A stretch of 64,000 nt of DNA, taken from NCBI RefSeq assembly GCF_019668465.1, contig NZ_AP024828.1:4898001-4962000 (forward strand), read 5' to 3'. Made by a program: the position numbers and the translations under genes. Numbering within the stretch: position 1 is the stretch's first letter; every line of letters starts with the position of its first letter. The DNA is from Mycobacterium senriense (lineage in GTDB: Bacteria > Actinomycetota > Actinomycetes > Mycobacteriales > Mycobacteriaceae). This document shows positions 37,761 to 47,238 of the stretch, piece after piece. The notes beneath the pieces were generated by a model. That model was not told where the DNA came from. It made no database searches and saw only the letters and a program-made list of their open reading frames with translations.

Positions 37761-39457
37761 TGGGCGACTTCTTGCGGGGCCTGCTCAAGGGCGCGGTCGA
37801 ACCCAAGGACAACGATTCACGATTCCTGCTCGACGTGCACTCGCGCGACCTGCCCGGCGAAAAGACCATGTGCCGCTACGCCGACGACGACGAGGTCGAT
37901 CTGGTTGTGGTGGGCGCCGGTGCCGGCGGGTCGGTGCTGGCGCAGCGGCTGGCCCGGGAGGGCTGGCGAGTGGTGATTTTGGAGGCCGGCCCGTTCTGGC
38001 ACCCCGACGAGGACTGGGTGTCCGACGAGGCAGGCTCCCATGCGCTGTACTGGACGCAGAAACGCATCATCGGTGGCGACGACCCGATCGAGCTGGGCAA
38101 GAACAACTCCGGACGTGGCGTGGGCGGGTCCATGGTGCACTACGCCGGGTACACCCCGCGCTTCCACCCCAGCGACTTTGAGACCTACACCCGGGACGGG
38201 GTCGGGGCGGACTGGCCCATTCGCTACGAGGACATCCGTCGCCACTACGAGCAGGTCGAGCTCGAGCTGCCGGTGGCCGGCCAGAACTGGCCCTGGGGCG
38301 ATCCGCACCGCTACCCCTTTGCGCCGCACCCCATTTCGGGTGCCGCCGCCAAGATCTGGCGGGGCGCGCTCAAGCTCGGCATCGATATGCGGGTGGGCCC
38401 CGTCGGCATCGTCAACGGCACCTTCGGCAACCGACCGCACTGCATCTACCGCGGCTACTGCCTGCAGGGCTGCAAGGTCAACGCCAAGGCCAGCCCGTAC
38501 GTCACGCATCTTCCCGACGCACTGGCCCACGCCGTGGAGATCCGCGCCAACTGCATGGCCTCCCGCGTGGAGCTCGACGAGAGCGGCGCCGCCCGGGGCG
38601 TGGTCTACTACGACGAGATCGGCGGCAAGGAGCGCCTGCAACGCGCCAAAGTGATTGCCATTGCCGGATATTCGATCGAGACGCCACGACTGTTGTTGAA
38701 CTCGGCCAGCGACCGCTTCCCGAACGGGCTGGGCAACAACGACGACCAGGTCGGGCGCTACGTGATGGTGCAGGGCGCCACCCAGTCCGCGGGCCGGTGG
38801 TCCGAAGAGGTCCGGATGTACAAGGCGCCTCCCCCGGAGGTGAGCTCCGAACAGTTCTACGAGACCGACCCCTCGCGTGGGTTCGCCCGCGGCTTCGCCA
38901 TCCAAACCGTGTCACCGATGCCGATCGGCTGGGCCGAACACGTACTCGCCGAAGGGCACTGGGGTCGCGCGATGCGAGAGTACATGCGTGACTACAACCA
39001 CTGGGCGACCGTCGGCGTGCTCAACGAGCTGTTGCCGCTGCCGGACAATCGGGTGACACTGGCCGACGAGAAGGACCCGTACGGCATTCCGGTGGCCCGG
39101 TTCGACTACACGCTGTGCGACAACGACAAGGCCAACATGGCCTACTCCACCAAGGTGATCGGCGACATCCTGCACGCCGCCGACGCCCAGGACGTGCTCA
39201 CCATCGAGCGATTCGCCCACCTGATCGGCGGCGCACGGATGGGCACCAGTCCGCAGAATTCCGTCGTCGACTCCGATCAACGCGTGTGGGGCGTGCCGAA
39301 CCTGTTTCTCGCCGACGGCTCAGTGTGCCCGACGCAGGGCTCGGCCAACCCCGCACTGACCATCATGGCGCTGGCCTCGCGGCTCGCCGAGCGGCTGGCC
39401 GGCGGGAAGACCGATACCACCGCCGGACGGAGGTCGGAGGCGGGAGCCCGTGGCTGA
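37760..39457 (+). CDS. GMC-family FAD oxidoreductase, 565 aa
   Basis: The flavin-bearing large subunit of a sugar or alcohol dehydrogenase. The Rossmann motif VVGAGAGGSVLAQRL is at residues ~50-64, and the C-terminal GMC signature HLIGGARMGTSPQNSVVD...GVPNLFLADGSVCPTQGSANP contains the catalytic His and Asn positions. A CxxxCxxGC-like segment (CIYRGYCLQGC) is typical of the gluconate-dehydrogenase branch. ATG at 37760 is coupled to the small subunit gene, with GGGGAG upstream. Substrate unknown; the neighbouring GH15 gene suggests a sugar. Confidence 0.88.
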   Translation: MGDFLRGLLKGAVEPKDNDSRFLLDVHSRDLPGEKTMCRYADDDEVDLVVVGAGAGGSVLAQRLAREGWRVVILEAGPFWHPDEDWVSDEAGSHALYWTQKRIIGGDDPIELGKNNSGRGVGGSMVHYAGYTPRFHPSDFETYTRDGVGADWPIRYEDIRRHYEQVELELPVAGQNWPWGDPHRYPFAPHPISGAAAKIWRGALKLGIDMRVGPVGIVNGTFGNRPHCIYRGYCLQGCKVNAKASPYVTHLPDALAHAVEIRANCMASRVELDESGAARGVVYYDEIGGKERLQRAKVIAIAGYSIETPRLLLNSASDRFPNGLGNNDDQVGRYVMVQGATQSAGRWSEEVRMYKAPPPEVSSEQFYETDPSRGFARGFAIQTVSPMPIGWAEHVLAEGHWGRAMREYMRDYNHWATVGVLNELLPLPDNRVTLADEKDPYGIPVARFDYTLCDNDKANMAYSTKVIGDILHAADAQDVLTIERFAHLIGGARMGTSPQNSVVDSDQRVWGVPNLFLADGSVCPTQGSANPALTIMALASRLAERLAGGKTDTTAGRRSEAGARG

Positions 39458-41240
39458 CCGGACGATCGACGTCGAGACGATTTTCGCGCCGCGGGTGCTG
39501 CGTGAGTACGCGCTGCTCGCCGACGGCGAGCGCGGCGCACTGATCGGCCCGCAGGGCGACGTCGCGTGGATGTGCGCGCCGCACTGGGACTCCGACGCCG
39601 TCTTCTCCAATCTCATTGGCGGCGGCGGTGTTTACGCGATCACCCCGGTCGACGTCCGGCACGTGTGGGGCGGCTATTACGAACCGGGCAGCCTGATCTG
39701 GCGCAACCGCTGGATCACCCGCGACAGCACCGTGGAATGCCGTGAGGCGCTGGCCTTTCCGGGCGACCCGGACCGCGTGATACTGCTGCGGCGGCTCACG
39801 GTGTGCCGCGGGACGGCGCGCGTGCGGGTGCTGCTGGCCCCCGCCGCGGGGTTCGGCCGGCACGGCCTCGGCCAGCCGACCTCCGACGGCGGCGTGTGGA
39901 GCGGCCGGTCGGGCCGGTTGCGCTGGCGCTGGCTGGCCGGCTGCGACGCACGCACCGTCAAAGCCGCGCACGACAACAGCGAGCTGCTCACCTGTGAGAT
40001 CACCCTCGAGGAGGGCCGCCAGCACGACCTGGTGCTGGAGCTGTCCGAACGCGCGCTACCCGACCAGCCCCCGGATCCCGACGTGGCCTGGGACGCCACC
40101 GCGGCCGCCTGGCAGCGCAGCGTGCCCCGGCTGGAGTGCACCATCGCCCCGCGCGACGGAAGCCACTCCTACGCGGTGCTGCGCGGGCTGACCAGCAGCG
40201 GCGGCGGCATGGTGGCCGCCGCGACGATGAGCCTGCCCGAGCGCGCGCACACCAATCAGAACTACGACTACCGCTACGCCTGGATCCGCGACCAGGTATA
40301 CGCCGGCATGGCCGCCGCCGCGGTCGGCACGACCGAATTGCTGGACCGTGCTGTCGAATTCGTCGGCGCCCGGCTGCTCGAGGACGGCCCGAACCTCAAA
40401 CCCGCCTACACGGTCACCGGCGGCGCGGTGCCCAGCGAAGAAGAGCTCGACCTGCCCGGCTATCCCGGCGGCACCGACAAGATCGGCAACTGGGTCAACC
40501 AGCAATTCCAGCTCGACGTGTTCGGCGAGGCGCTGCAGCTGCTGGCCAAGGCGGGCGCCGCGGACCGACTCGACGCCGACGGGTGGCGCGCGGCGCAGGC
40601 GGCCATCGGCGCGATCGAAAAGCGTTGGCGTGAACCGGATGCCGGGGTCTGGGAGGTCGGCGACGAGCACTGGACGCAGTCGCGGCTGGCCTGTGTGGCC
40701 GGGCTGCGCGCCATCGCCAAGCTGGCCGGCGCCGGCCCCGAGGTGACCACATGCGCTTCGCTGGCCGACGCGATCCTGGCCGACACCGCCTCGAGCAGCC
40801 TGCACCCGCACGGCTATTGGCAGCGCAGCCCGCGGCTGACCGGGGTCGACGCGTCGCTGCTGCTGCCGCCGGTGCGCGGCGCCGTGCCCGTCGACGACCC
40901 ACGCACCCGGGCCACCCTGGACGCCGTTCGCCGGGAGCTCACCGACGACGGGTTCGTCTACCGCTTCCGGCACGACGAGCGCGACCTCGGTGACGCCGAG
41001 GGCGCCTTCCTGCTCTGCGGGTTCATGATGGCACTGGCCGAAGACCAACTGGGCCATGGCCATTGCGCGATGCGCTGGTTCGAACGCAACCGCGCCGCGT
41101 GCGGCCCGCCGGGGCTGTTCTGCGAGGAGTACGACGTGCGTCAGCGCCAGCTCCGCGGCAACCTACCCCAAGCGTTCGCCCACGCGCTGATGCTCGAATG
41201 CACGGCAACCCTCACCGACGACGACGCCAACCATGAGTGA
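39450..41240 (+). CDS. GH15-family glycoside hydrolase, 596 aa
   Basis: Resembles the bacterial glucoamylase/trehalase branch of GH15. An N-terminal beta-sandwich (residues ~1-240) is followed by the (alpha/alpha)6 barrel. Visible active-site segments are DYRYAWIRDQVY and GLFCEEYDVRQRQLRGNLPQAFAHALML, whose Glu residues correspond to the catalytic pair region. The Mtb paralogue Rv2402 is a trehalase of similar type, so trehalose or another alpha-glucoside is a reasonable guess. The GTG start overlaps the GMC gene by eight bases. Confidence 0.87.
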   Translation: MADRTIDVETIFAPRVLREYALLADGERGALIGPQGDVAWMCAPHWDSDAVFSNLIGGGGVYAITPVDVRHVWGGYYEPGSLIWRNRWITRDSTVECREALAFPGDPDRVILLRRLTVCRGTARVRVLLAPAAGFGRHGLGQPTSDGGVWSGRSGRLRWRWLAGCDARTVKAAHDNSELLTCEITLEEGRQHDLVLELSERALPDQPPDPDVAWDATAAAWQRSVPRLECTIAPRDGSHSYAVLRGLTSSGGGMVAAATMSLPERAHTNQNYDYRYAWIRDQVYAGMAAAAVGTTELLDRAVEFVGARLLEDGPNLKPAYTVTGGAVPSEEELDLPGYPGGTDKIGNWVNQQFQLDVFGEALQLLAKAGAADRLDADGWRAAQAAIGAIEKRWREPDAGVWEVGDEHWTQSRLACVAGLRAIAKLAGAGPEVTTCASLADAILADTASSSLHPHGYWQRSPRLTGVDASLLLPPVRGAVPVDDPRTRATLDAVRRELTDDGFVYRFRHDERDLGDAEGAFLLCGFMMALAEDQLGHGHCAMRWFERNRAACGPPGLFCEEYDVRQRQLRGNLPQAFAHALMLECTATLTDDDANHE

Positions 41241-41270
41241 CTACCGGACCGAGCGAGAGGCAGTTCTGCG

Positions 41271-42287
41271 ATGACACAAACCGTGGTGATCACCGGAGCC
41301 AGCGCGGGCATCGGCCGCGCCACCGCCCAGCAGTTCGGCCGGCGCGGCGCCAACGTCGTCCTGCTCGCCCGCGGCGCCGCCGGACTCGACGGGGCCGCAC
41401 GGGACGTCGAGGCCGGCGGCGGCAAGGCACTGGCCATCCCGACCGATGTGGCCGACCACCCGGCCGTCCTCGCCGCCGCCGACGAGGCCGAGGCCACCTT
41501 CGGCCCCATCGACACCTGGGTCAACGTCGCTTTCACGTCGGTGTTCGCGCCGTTCACCGAGATCAGCGCCGAGGAGTTCAAACGCGTGACCGAGGTGTCC
41601 TACCTCGGGTACGTGCACGGCACCATGGCGGCGCTCGCCAAGATGCGCCCCCGCAACCGCGGCACCATCGTGCAGGTGGGTTCGGCGCTCAGCCAGCGAT
41701 CGATCCCGCTGCAGTCGGCCTATTGCGGCGCCAAGCACGCCATCAACGGGTTCACCGAATCGGTGCGCTGCGAGCTGTTTCACGAGGGCTCGAAGGTGCG
41801 GATCACCGTCGTGCAGATGCCCGCGGTCAACACCCCGCAATTCTCCTGGGTGCTGTCCCGGCTGCCCCGCCATCCCCAGCCGGTGCCGCCGATCTACCAG
41901 CCCGAGGTCGCCGCCCGCGGGGTCCTGTACGCCGCCGATCACCCAGGGCGAAAGCAATTCTGGGTCGGCGATTCCACCATGGTGACACTGCTGGGCCAAA
42001 AGTTCGTCGCGCCGCTGCTGGACCGCTACCTGGGCCGCACCGGATACGACTCCCAGCAGACCAAGGAACACGTCAGCCGCGACCGGCCCAACAACCTCTG
42101 GCAGCCGCTGGACTCCGAGCCGGGCACCGACCACGGCCCGCACGGCCAATTCGACGACCAGTCGCACTCCCACAGCCCCCAACTGTGGGCGTCCCAGCAC
42201 CCCGTCGTCAGCGGCACCGGCGCCTTGAGCGCCGCCGGAGTGGGAGCCTGGCTCTCGGCCCGGGCGGGCCGCAGGTGGGCACGATGA
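41271..42287 (+). CDS. Short-chain dehydrogenase/reductase, 338 aa
   Basis: A classical SDR with cofactor motif TGASAGIG (residues ~8-15), NVAFTS in place of the usual NNAG, catalytic Ser in VQVGSALSQRS and YCGAK. After the SDR core (to ~255) there is a ~80-residue extension rich in His, Ser, Asp and Gly, and a short hydrophobic end, as in several mycobacterial 'SDR family oxidoreductase' proteins of sugar gene clusters. ATG at 41271; its stop overlaps the next gene as ATGA. Substrate unknown. Confidence 0.87.
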   Translation: MTQTVVITGASAGIGRATAQQFGRRGANVVLLARGAAGLDGAARDVEAGGGKALAIPTDVADHPAVLAAADEAEATFGPIDTWVNVAFTSVFAPFTEISAEEFKRVTEVSYLGYVHGTMAALAKMRPRNRGTIVQVGSALSQRSIPLQSAYCGAKHAINGFTESVRCELFHEGSKVRITVVQMPAVNTPQFSWVLSRLPRHPQPVPPIYQPEVAARGVLYAADHPGRKQFWVGDSTMVTLLGQKFVAPLLDRYLGRTGYDSQQTKEHVSRDRPNNLWQPLDSEPGTDHGPHGQFDDQSHSHSPQLWASQHPVVSGTGALSAAGVGAWLSARAGRRWAR

Positions 42288-43390
42288 CGCCCTACGCGCG
42301 GATCGAGGAGGTCACCGCGCAGGTCTACGAAATCCCCACCGACGCACCGGAAGCCGACGGCACCCTGTCCTGGACGTCGACCACGTTTGTGCTGGCCGAG
42401 GTTGCGGCCGGCGGGCGCCGCGGGATCGGCTACACCTACGCCGACGGGGCGTGCGCCAAGCTGATCGACGGCAAGCTCGGCGACGTTCTCGCCGGCCACA
42501 GTGCCGTGGACATCCCGGCGCGGTGGGCGTCGATGGTCGCGGCGATGCGCAACAACGGGCGGCCGGGGCTGGCCTCCTGCGCGATCTCCGCGGTCGACAC
42601 CGCGCTGTGGGATCTCAAGGGCAAGCTGCTGGAGCTGCCGGTGTGCCGGCTGCTCGGCATGGCGCACGCGGAAGTGCCGATCTACGGCAGCGGCGGCTTC
42701 ACCACCTACGACGAGCGCACCACGCGCGCCCAACTCGAACGCTGGGTTTACCAGTGGAAGATCCCTCGGGTGAAGATCAAGATCGGTGAGTCGTGGGGCT
42801 CCGAGGTGAATCGCGATCTGGATCGGATTGCCCTGGCGCGCAACGTGATCGGACCAGATGTCGAACTATACGTCGACGCCAACGGCGGCTACGACCGCAA
42901 GCAGGCGATCCGGGTGGCCCACGCGATGGCCGACCACGATGTCACGTGGTTCGAAGAACCCGTGTCCTCCGACGATCTGGACGGGCTGCGGGAGGTACGC
43001 GACCAGGTGACCCCGGACGTCACCGCCGGCGAGTACGGCTACGACCTGGCGTACTTCAACCGCATGCTCGCCGCCGACGCGGTCGACTGCCTGCAGATCG
43101 ACGTCACTCGCTGCGGGGGCATCACCGACTGGGTGCGCGCCGCGGCCGTCGCCGCCTCCTACAACGTGGACGTCTCGGGGCACTGCGCTCCCAACCTGCA
43201 CGCCCACGTCGCCACGAGCATCCCGAACCTGCGGCATCTGGAGTACTTCCACGACCACCACCGCATCGAACACATGCTCTTCGACGGGGCGCTGCCGCCC
43301 GATGGCGGCGCATTGCGACCCGATCAACACCGGCCGGGGTTCGGCCTCGAGTTCAAGCATCAAGACGCCGAGCGCTACCGGGTGATCTGA
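42284..43390 (+). CDS. Enolase-superfamily (mandelate-racemase-type) enzyme, 368 aa
   Basis: All catalytic elements of the mandelate-racemase subgroup are in place: the Lys-x-Lys base (Lys164, Lys166 in RVKIKIGES), metal ligands Asp198 (YVDANGG), Glu224 (WFEEPV) and Glu250 (TAGEYGYD), and the second base His300 (DVSGHCAPNLH). Members dehydrate or epimerise sugar acids, which would fit a downstream step after a GMC dehydrogenase makes an aldonate. The precise substrate cannot be read from sequence. Translationally coupled to the SDR gene. Confidence 0.88.
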   Translation: MTPYARIEEVTAQVYEIPTDAPEADGTLSWTSTTFVLAEVAAGGRRGIGYTYADGACAKLIDGKLGDVLAGHSAVDIPARWASMVAAMRNNGRPGLASCAISAVDTALWDLKGKLLELPVCRLLGMAHAEVPIYGSGGFTTYDERTTRAQLERWVYQWKIPRVKIKIGESWGSEVNRDLDRIALARNVIGPDVELYVDANGGYDRKQAIRVAHAMADHDVTWFEEPVSSDDLDGLREVRDQVTPDVTAGEYGYDLAYFNRMLAADAVDCLQIDVTRCGGITDWVRAAAVAASYNVDVSGHCAPNLHAHVATSIPNLRHLEYFHDHHRIEHMLFDGALPPDGGALRPDQHRPGFGLEFKHQDAERYRVI

Positions 43391-43493
43391 CAGACAGGCT
43401 TTGGTCATGAACGCCGGATGGCGAGGAATGAACGCGCGCAAAAACGGGAATGATACGCCAGGGTTTTCACAAAGAAGATTGGGGAAACACGCG

Positions 43494-44180
43494 ATGACGA
43501 TGCACTCCAATGACGAAAGTGTGCGGCGCCGCGAGGCGCTGGTGTCCGACGTCGTCGAGCACGGCGACCTGAGCGCGGTCGACCTGGTGCTGGGCCTCGG
43601 CGAGCCCCAGCGCGTCGGCAGGTTCTGGTTCTACCTGGACGGCCAACACTGGGAGTGGTCGGACGCCGTGGCGCGGATGCACGGCTACAAACCGGGACAG
43701 GTGGAGCCCACCACGGAACTGCTGCTGCAACACAAACATCCCGACGACCGGGACCGGGTGGCCGCCGTGCTCGAACGAGTGATGAAGGGAAAGCCGTTCA
43801 GCAGCCGGCACCGAATCATCGACACCGCCGGACGGACCCACTGCGTCGTCGTCGCCGGCGATCGCATGCTCGACGACAGCGGTGCGTTGGCCGGCACGTC
43901 CGGGTTCTACGTCGACGTCACCGACTCACTGCACTCCGACATCAGCAACGTGCTCTCGGCGGTGGCCGAGGCCCGGGCGCGCATCGAGCAGGCCAAGGGC
44001 GTGCTGATGACCGCCTACGGCATCTCGGCCGAGCGTGCTTTCGACATTCTGGTGTGGCGTTCCCAGGAAGCGAACCTCAAGCTGCGCGACGTCGCCAGCC
44101 GCTTCCTGGACGCCGTGGCCAGCAAGGCGTCATCGGAGACCCAAAGCCAAGTGGACCAGGCTCTGCTGACCCTGGGCTAG
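43494..44180 (+). CDS. PAS-ANTAR regulator, 228 aa
   Basis: A PAS domain of the PAS_3 type (FWFYLDGQHWEWSDAVARMHGYKPG, then HPDDRDRVAAVLERVMKG) is followed by an ANTAR RNA-binding helix bundle (EARARIEQAKGVLMTAYGISAERAFDILVWRSQEANLKLRDVA). ANTAR proteins bind paired hexaloop hairpins in nascent RNA and prevent termination. The ATG at 43494 is used because GGGGAAA lies upstream; the open frame begins 31 codons earlier. It follows the sugar operon and could control it, which is inference from position only. Confidence 0.87.
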   Translation: MTMHSNDESVRRREALVSDVVEHGDLSAVDLVLGLGEPQRVGRFWFYLDGQHWEWSDAVARMHGYKPGQVEPTTELLLQHKHPDDRDRVAAVLERVMKGKPFSSRHRIIDTAGRTHCVVVAGDRMLDDSGALAGTSGFYVDVTDSLHSDISNVLSAVAEARARIEQAKGVLMTAYGISAERAFDILVWRSQEANLKLRDVASRFLDAVASKASSETQSQVDQALLTLG

Positions 44181-44202
44181 CGGCGACAGTAGGGTCGGCC
44201 CG

Positions 44203-45984
44203 GTGGCGCACCTACTTGGAGCTGAGGCCGTACACCTCGAATATCCGACTCAGGTGGTCTTCGAATCGATCACGCTCGGGGTCAACGACGGAGCGCGCAT
44301 CGGCATCGTCGGGCGAAACGGCGACGGCAAATCCAGCCTGCTGCGGCTGCTGACCGGCCAGCAGCGGCCCGACTCCGGCCGGGTCACCCGGCGCAGCGGG
44401 CTGCGGGTCGGCGCGCTGAGCCAGGCCGACACCCTGGACCCCGAGCACAGCGTGGGCTACACACTGGTCGGCGAGGCGGCCGAGCACCAGTGGGCCGGTG
44501 ACGCCCGGGTCCGCGATGTGGTCACCGGGCTGGTCTCCGACATCGCCTGGGAGGCAACGGTTGCCACGCTGTCCGGCGGCCAGCGCCGCCGGGTGCAGCT
44601 GGCCAGGTTGCTGGTGGGCGAGTGGGACGTCATCGCACTCGACGAGCCCACCAACCATCTGGACATCGAGGGCATCACCTGGCTGGCAAGCCATCTGCGC
44701 CAACGCTGGGCGCGCAACACCGGCGGGCTGCTGCTGGTGACCCACGACCGCTGGTTTCTCGACGACGTCGCCACCACGACGTGGGAGGTGCACGACGGGA
44801 TCGTCGAACCGTTCGACGGCGGGTACGCGGCCTACGTCCTGCAACGCGTCGAACGGGACCGGATGGCCGCCGTCGCCGAGGCCAAGCGACAGAACCTGAT
44901 GCGTAAGGAGTTGGCGTGGCTGCGCCGCGGGGCGCCGGCGCGGACGTCCAAGCCCAAGTTCCGGATCGAGGCGGCCAACCAGCTGATCGCCGACGTGCCG
45001 CCGCTGCGCAACACCGTCGAACTGGCCAAGCTGGCCACCGCCCGGCTGGGCAAGGACGTGGTCGACCTGCTCGACGTGTCGATCTCGTTCGACGGCCGCC
45101 CGGTGCTGCGGGACATCGAGTGGCGGATCGCCCCCGGCGAGCGGACCGGCATTGTCGGGGCCAACGGCGCCGGCAAGTCGACGCTGCTGGGGCTTATCGA
45201 CGGCACCATCACCCCGGACGCGGGACGGGTCAAGCGCGGCAAGACCGTGCGGCTCGCGGTTCTCGACCAGCAGGGCGACGCCCTGGCCGCAGTCGGCGGC
45301 GACCGGATCGCCGATGTGCTGGGCGGGCTGCAGGGCGGCTATCAGGTCGACGGCCGCGAGGTCACCCCGGCGCAGCTGCTGGAGCGGCTCGGGTTCGGCC
45401 GCGGCCAACTGTCCGGCCGCGTCCAGGATCTCTCCGGCGGTGAGCGGCGGCGGCTGCAGCTGATGCTCACGCTGTTGTCCGAGCCCAACGTGTTGCTGCT
45501 CGACGAGCCGACCAACGACGTCGACACCGACACCCTGGCCGCGATGGAGGACCTGCTGGACTCGTGGGCGGGCACGCTGATTGTCGTCTCGCACGACCGC
45601 TACCTGTTGGAGCGGGTCACCGATCAGCAGTACGCGGTGCTCGACGGCCGGTTGCGGCATCTGCCTGGCGGTGTCGACGAGTACCTGCGGCTGGCCGAGC
45701 AGCGGACCGGCGAGGCGACCGCCGCATCGCCGCGGCCGGCCGAGCCCGCTCCCCAAGCGATGTCGGGCGCGCAACGCCGCGCCGCGGAGAAAGAGGTGGC
45801 CTCGGTCGATCGCCAGCTCGCGCGGCTGGCGGACCGGATCGAGGACAAGCACAACGAACTCGCCGCGCACGACCAATCCGACCATGTCGGCATCGCCCGG
45901 CTAACCCAGGAATTGCGTGCGCTCGAAAACGAGGTGGCCGCGACGGAGAGTCGCTGGCTGGAGCTCTCCGAGCAGCTCGAATGA
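44203..45984 (+). CDS. ABC-F family ATPase, 593 aa
   Basis: Two tandem ATPase domains without membrane parts: GRNGDGKSS, LSGGQRRRVQLA and DEPTNHLD in the first; GANGAGKST, LSGGERRRLQLM and DEPTNDVD in the second, with a basic linker and a C-terminal coiled coil (residues ~520-593). ABC-F proteins act on the ribosome, some giving resistance to macrolides or related drugs; others are translation factors. In Mtb the homologue is annotated as two pieces, Rv1667c and Rv1668c; here it is one intact gene. GTG start at 44203. Converges with pks11. Confidence 0.88.
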   Translation: MAHLLGAEAVHLEYPTQVVFESITLGVNDGARIGIVGRNGDGKSSLLRLLTGQQRPDSGRVTRRSGLRVGALSQADTLDPEHSVGYTLVGEAAEHQWAGDARVRDVVTGLVSDIAWEATVATLSGGQRRRVQLARLLVGEWDVIALDEPTNHLDIEGITWLASHLRQRWARNTGGLLLVTHDRWFLDDVATTTWEVHDGIVEPFDGGYAAYVLQRVERDRMAAVAEAKRQNLMRKELAWLRRGAPARTSKPKFRIEAANQLIADVPPLRNTVELAKLATARLGKDVVDLLDVSISFDGRPVLRDIEWRIAPGERTGIVGANGAGKSTLLGLIDGTITPDAGRVKRGKTVRLAVLDQQGDALAAVGGDRIADVLGGLQGGYQVDGREVTPAQLLERLGFGRGQLSGRVQDLSGGERRRLQLMLTLLSEPNVLLLDEPTNDVDTDTLAAMEDLLDSWAGTLIVVSHDRYLLERVTDQQYAVLDGRLRHLPGGVDEYLRLAEQRTGEATAASPRPAEPAPQAMSGAQRRAAEKEVASVDRQLARLADRIEDKHNELAAHDQSDHVGIARLTQELRALENEVAATESRWLELSEQLE

Positions 45985-46019
45985 GGCTGGCGCGGCGGGT
46001 TCGCGACGCGGTCAGGCGC

Positions 46020-47081
46020 TCAGTGCCAGCGCAGCAACACCAGTTCGGAGCCGAAACCGGGACCCATGGCGAGCATCAGCCCGGGGCTGCCGCTGGGCGG
46101 CGGTTTGGCGATGGTGTCGCGCAGGATGTGCAGCACCGACGCCGACGACAGGTTGGCGACCTCCTCGAGCGAGCGCCAGGTCAGTTCCTGCGCCTCCGGC
46201 GGCAGTTCGAGGCTGGTGGCAATCGTGTTGATGACCTTGGGGCCGCCGGGGTGCGTGACCCAGGCGCCGATGTCGTCCTTGGTCAGCCGGTGCGCCGCGA
46301 GGAAGCTGTTCACGTCGCCGGCGAGGTAGCGGTCGATCACCTTCGGCAGGTCCGGGGACATCGCCAGCTGCATGCCGTCCGAGCCGATGTTCCAGCCCAT
46401 GATGTGCAGCGATTCGGGGTACTGCCGGCTGCGCGAATCCAGGATGTCGGGTCCGGCGGAATTCAGCTGCTCGGCGCGACGGTCGCCGACGGCGACGACG
46501 GCCGCGGCGCCGTCGCCGAACATCGCCGTGCCGACCAGTCCGGACACGGTCGGCCTGACCGTCGGGAAGGTGAGCGAACACAGCTCGACCGACACCAGGG
46601 CGGCGACGCCGTCCGGCGCACCCCGCAGGTAATCGTGCAGGCGGCCCACGCCGCCGGCCCCGGCCGCGCAGCCCAGCCCGAACATCGGGATCCGGCGCAC
46701 GTCCGGGCGCAGGCCCAGGCGGCCCACCAGCCGGGCGTCGAGGGACGGCACCGCGATGCCGGTGACGGTCGTGGTGGTGATCATGTCGATGTCTTGCGGT
46801 TGCAGCCCGGCCTCGTCGAGCGCGCCCAACAGCGCGTCGCAGCCCAGCTCCAGGGCCTTGTCGATGAAGATCTCGTTGGTCGCGCTGAAGTCGGTGAGCT
46901 CGTGGTAGCGCTCGAGGGGTAGCACGAAGTGGCGGCTGTTGACCTTGGCGGCGGCGTGCAGCCGCCGGACGATCTCTTCGTGCTCCTTCAACGTCGGCAA
47001 CTCGACGAGCCGGTCGGTGATTTCGCTTTGGCTGTACCGATGGGGCGGCAACGCGCCGAAAACACCCGCGATGACGCTCAT
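46020..47081 (-). CDS. pks11: Type III polyketide synthase (Pks11-like), 353 aa
   Basis: A chalcone-synthase-fold enzyme that extends an acyl-CoA or acyl-ACP starter with malonyl-CoA to form pyrones or resorcinols. The catalytic triad is visible: Cys138 (FGLGCAAG), His277 (VTHPGGPK) and Asn310 (NLSSAS). The 353-residue length equals the annotated Mtb Pks11 as I remember it. It has its own upstream promoter-like sequence (47133-47161) and a 157-bp gap from pks9, so it may be regulated apart from the type I genes. The C-terminal third is very similar at the DNA level to the Pks10-like gene at the window end. Confidence 0.92.
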   Translation of the reverse strand: MSVIAGVFGALPPHRYSQSEITDRLVELPTLKEHEEIVRRLHAAAKVNSRHFVLPLERYHELTDFSATNEIFIDKALELGCDALLGALDEAGLQPQDIDMITTTTVTGIAVPSLDARLVGRLGLRPDVRRIPMFGLGCAAGAGGVGRLHDYLRGAPDGVAALVSVELCSLTFPTVRPTVSGLVGTAMFGDGAAAVVAVGDRRAEQLNSAGPDILDSRSRQYPESLHIMGWNIGSDGMQLAMSPDLPKVIDRYLAGDVNSFLAAHRLTKDDIGAWVTHPGGPKVINTIATSLELPPEAQELTWRSLEEVANLSSASVLHILRDTIAKPPPSGSPGLMLAMGPGFGSELVLLRWH

Positions 47082-47132
47082 GCTCTACCCTCTTGATTGC
47101 CAACCAGCAGAAAATCTCCCCTTGATGCGGGA

Positions 47133-47161
47133 AGTTTATGCCGTCCCGTTTGACGGTGCAA
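47133..47161 (-). promoter_or_regulatory. SigA-like promoter of pks11 with flanking direct repeats
   Basis: Read leftward: -35 TTGCAC (47156-47161), 17-base spacer, -10 TAAACT (47133-47138). The start would be ~45 bases before the pks11 ATG, leaving room for its AGAGGG ribosome site. On the plus strand GTTTGACG occurs at 47148-47155 and 47164-47171, one copy on each side of the core of the -35, 16 bases apart, a possible regulator site. Confidence 0.5.
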
Positions 47162-47238
47162 AAGTTTGACGTATTCGACACATGTCTTACTGCGGACGCT
47201 CCGCTGACGCGTAATCACATCCGCCAGCGGGGAATTCA

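Noticed and set aside
37014..39457. Mycofactocin-associated GMC system
   Set aside because: No mycofactocin precursor, radical SAM or chaperone genes are nearby; the small subunit points to the gluconate-dehydrogenase type instead.
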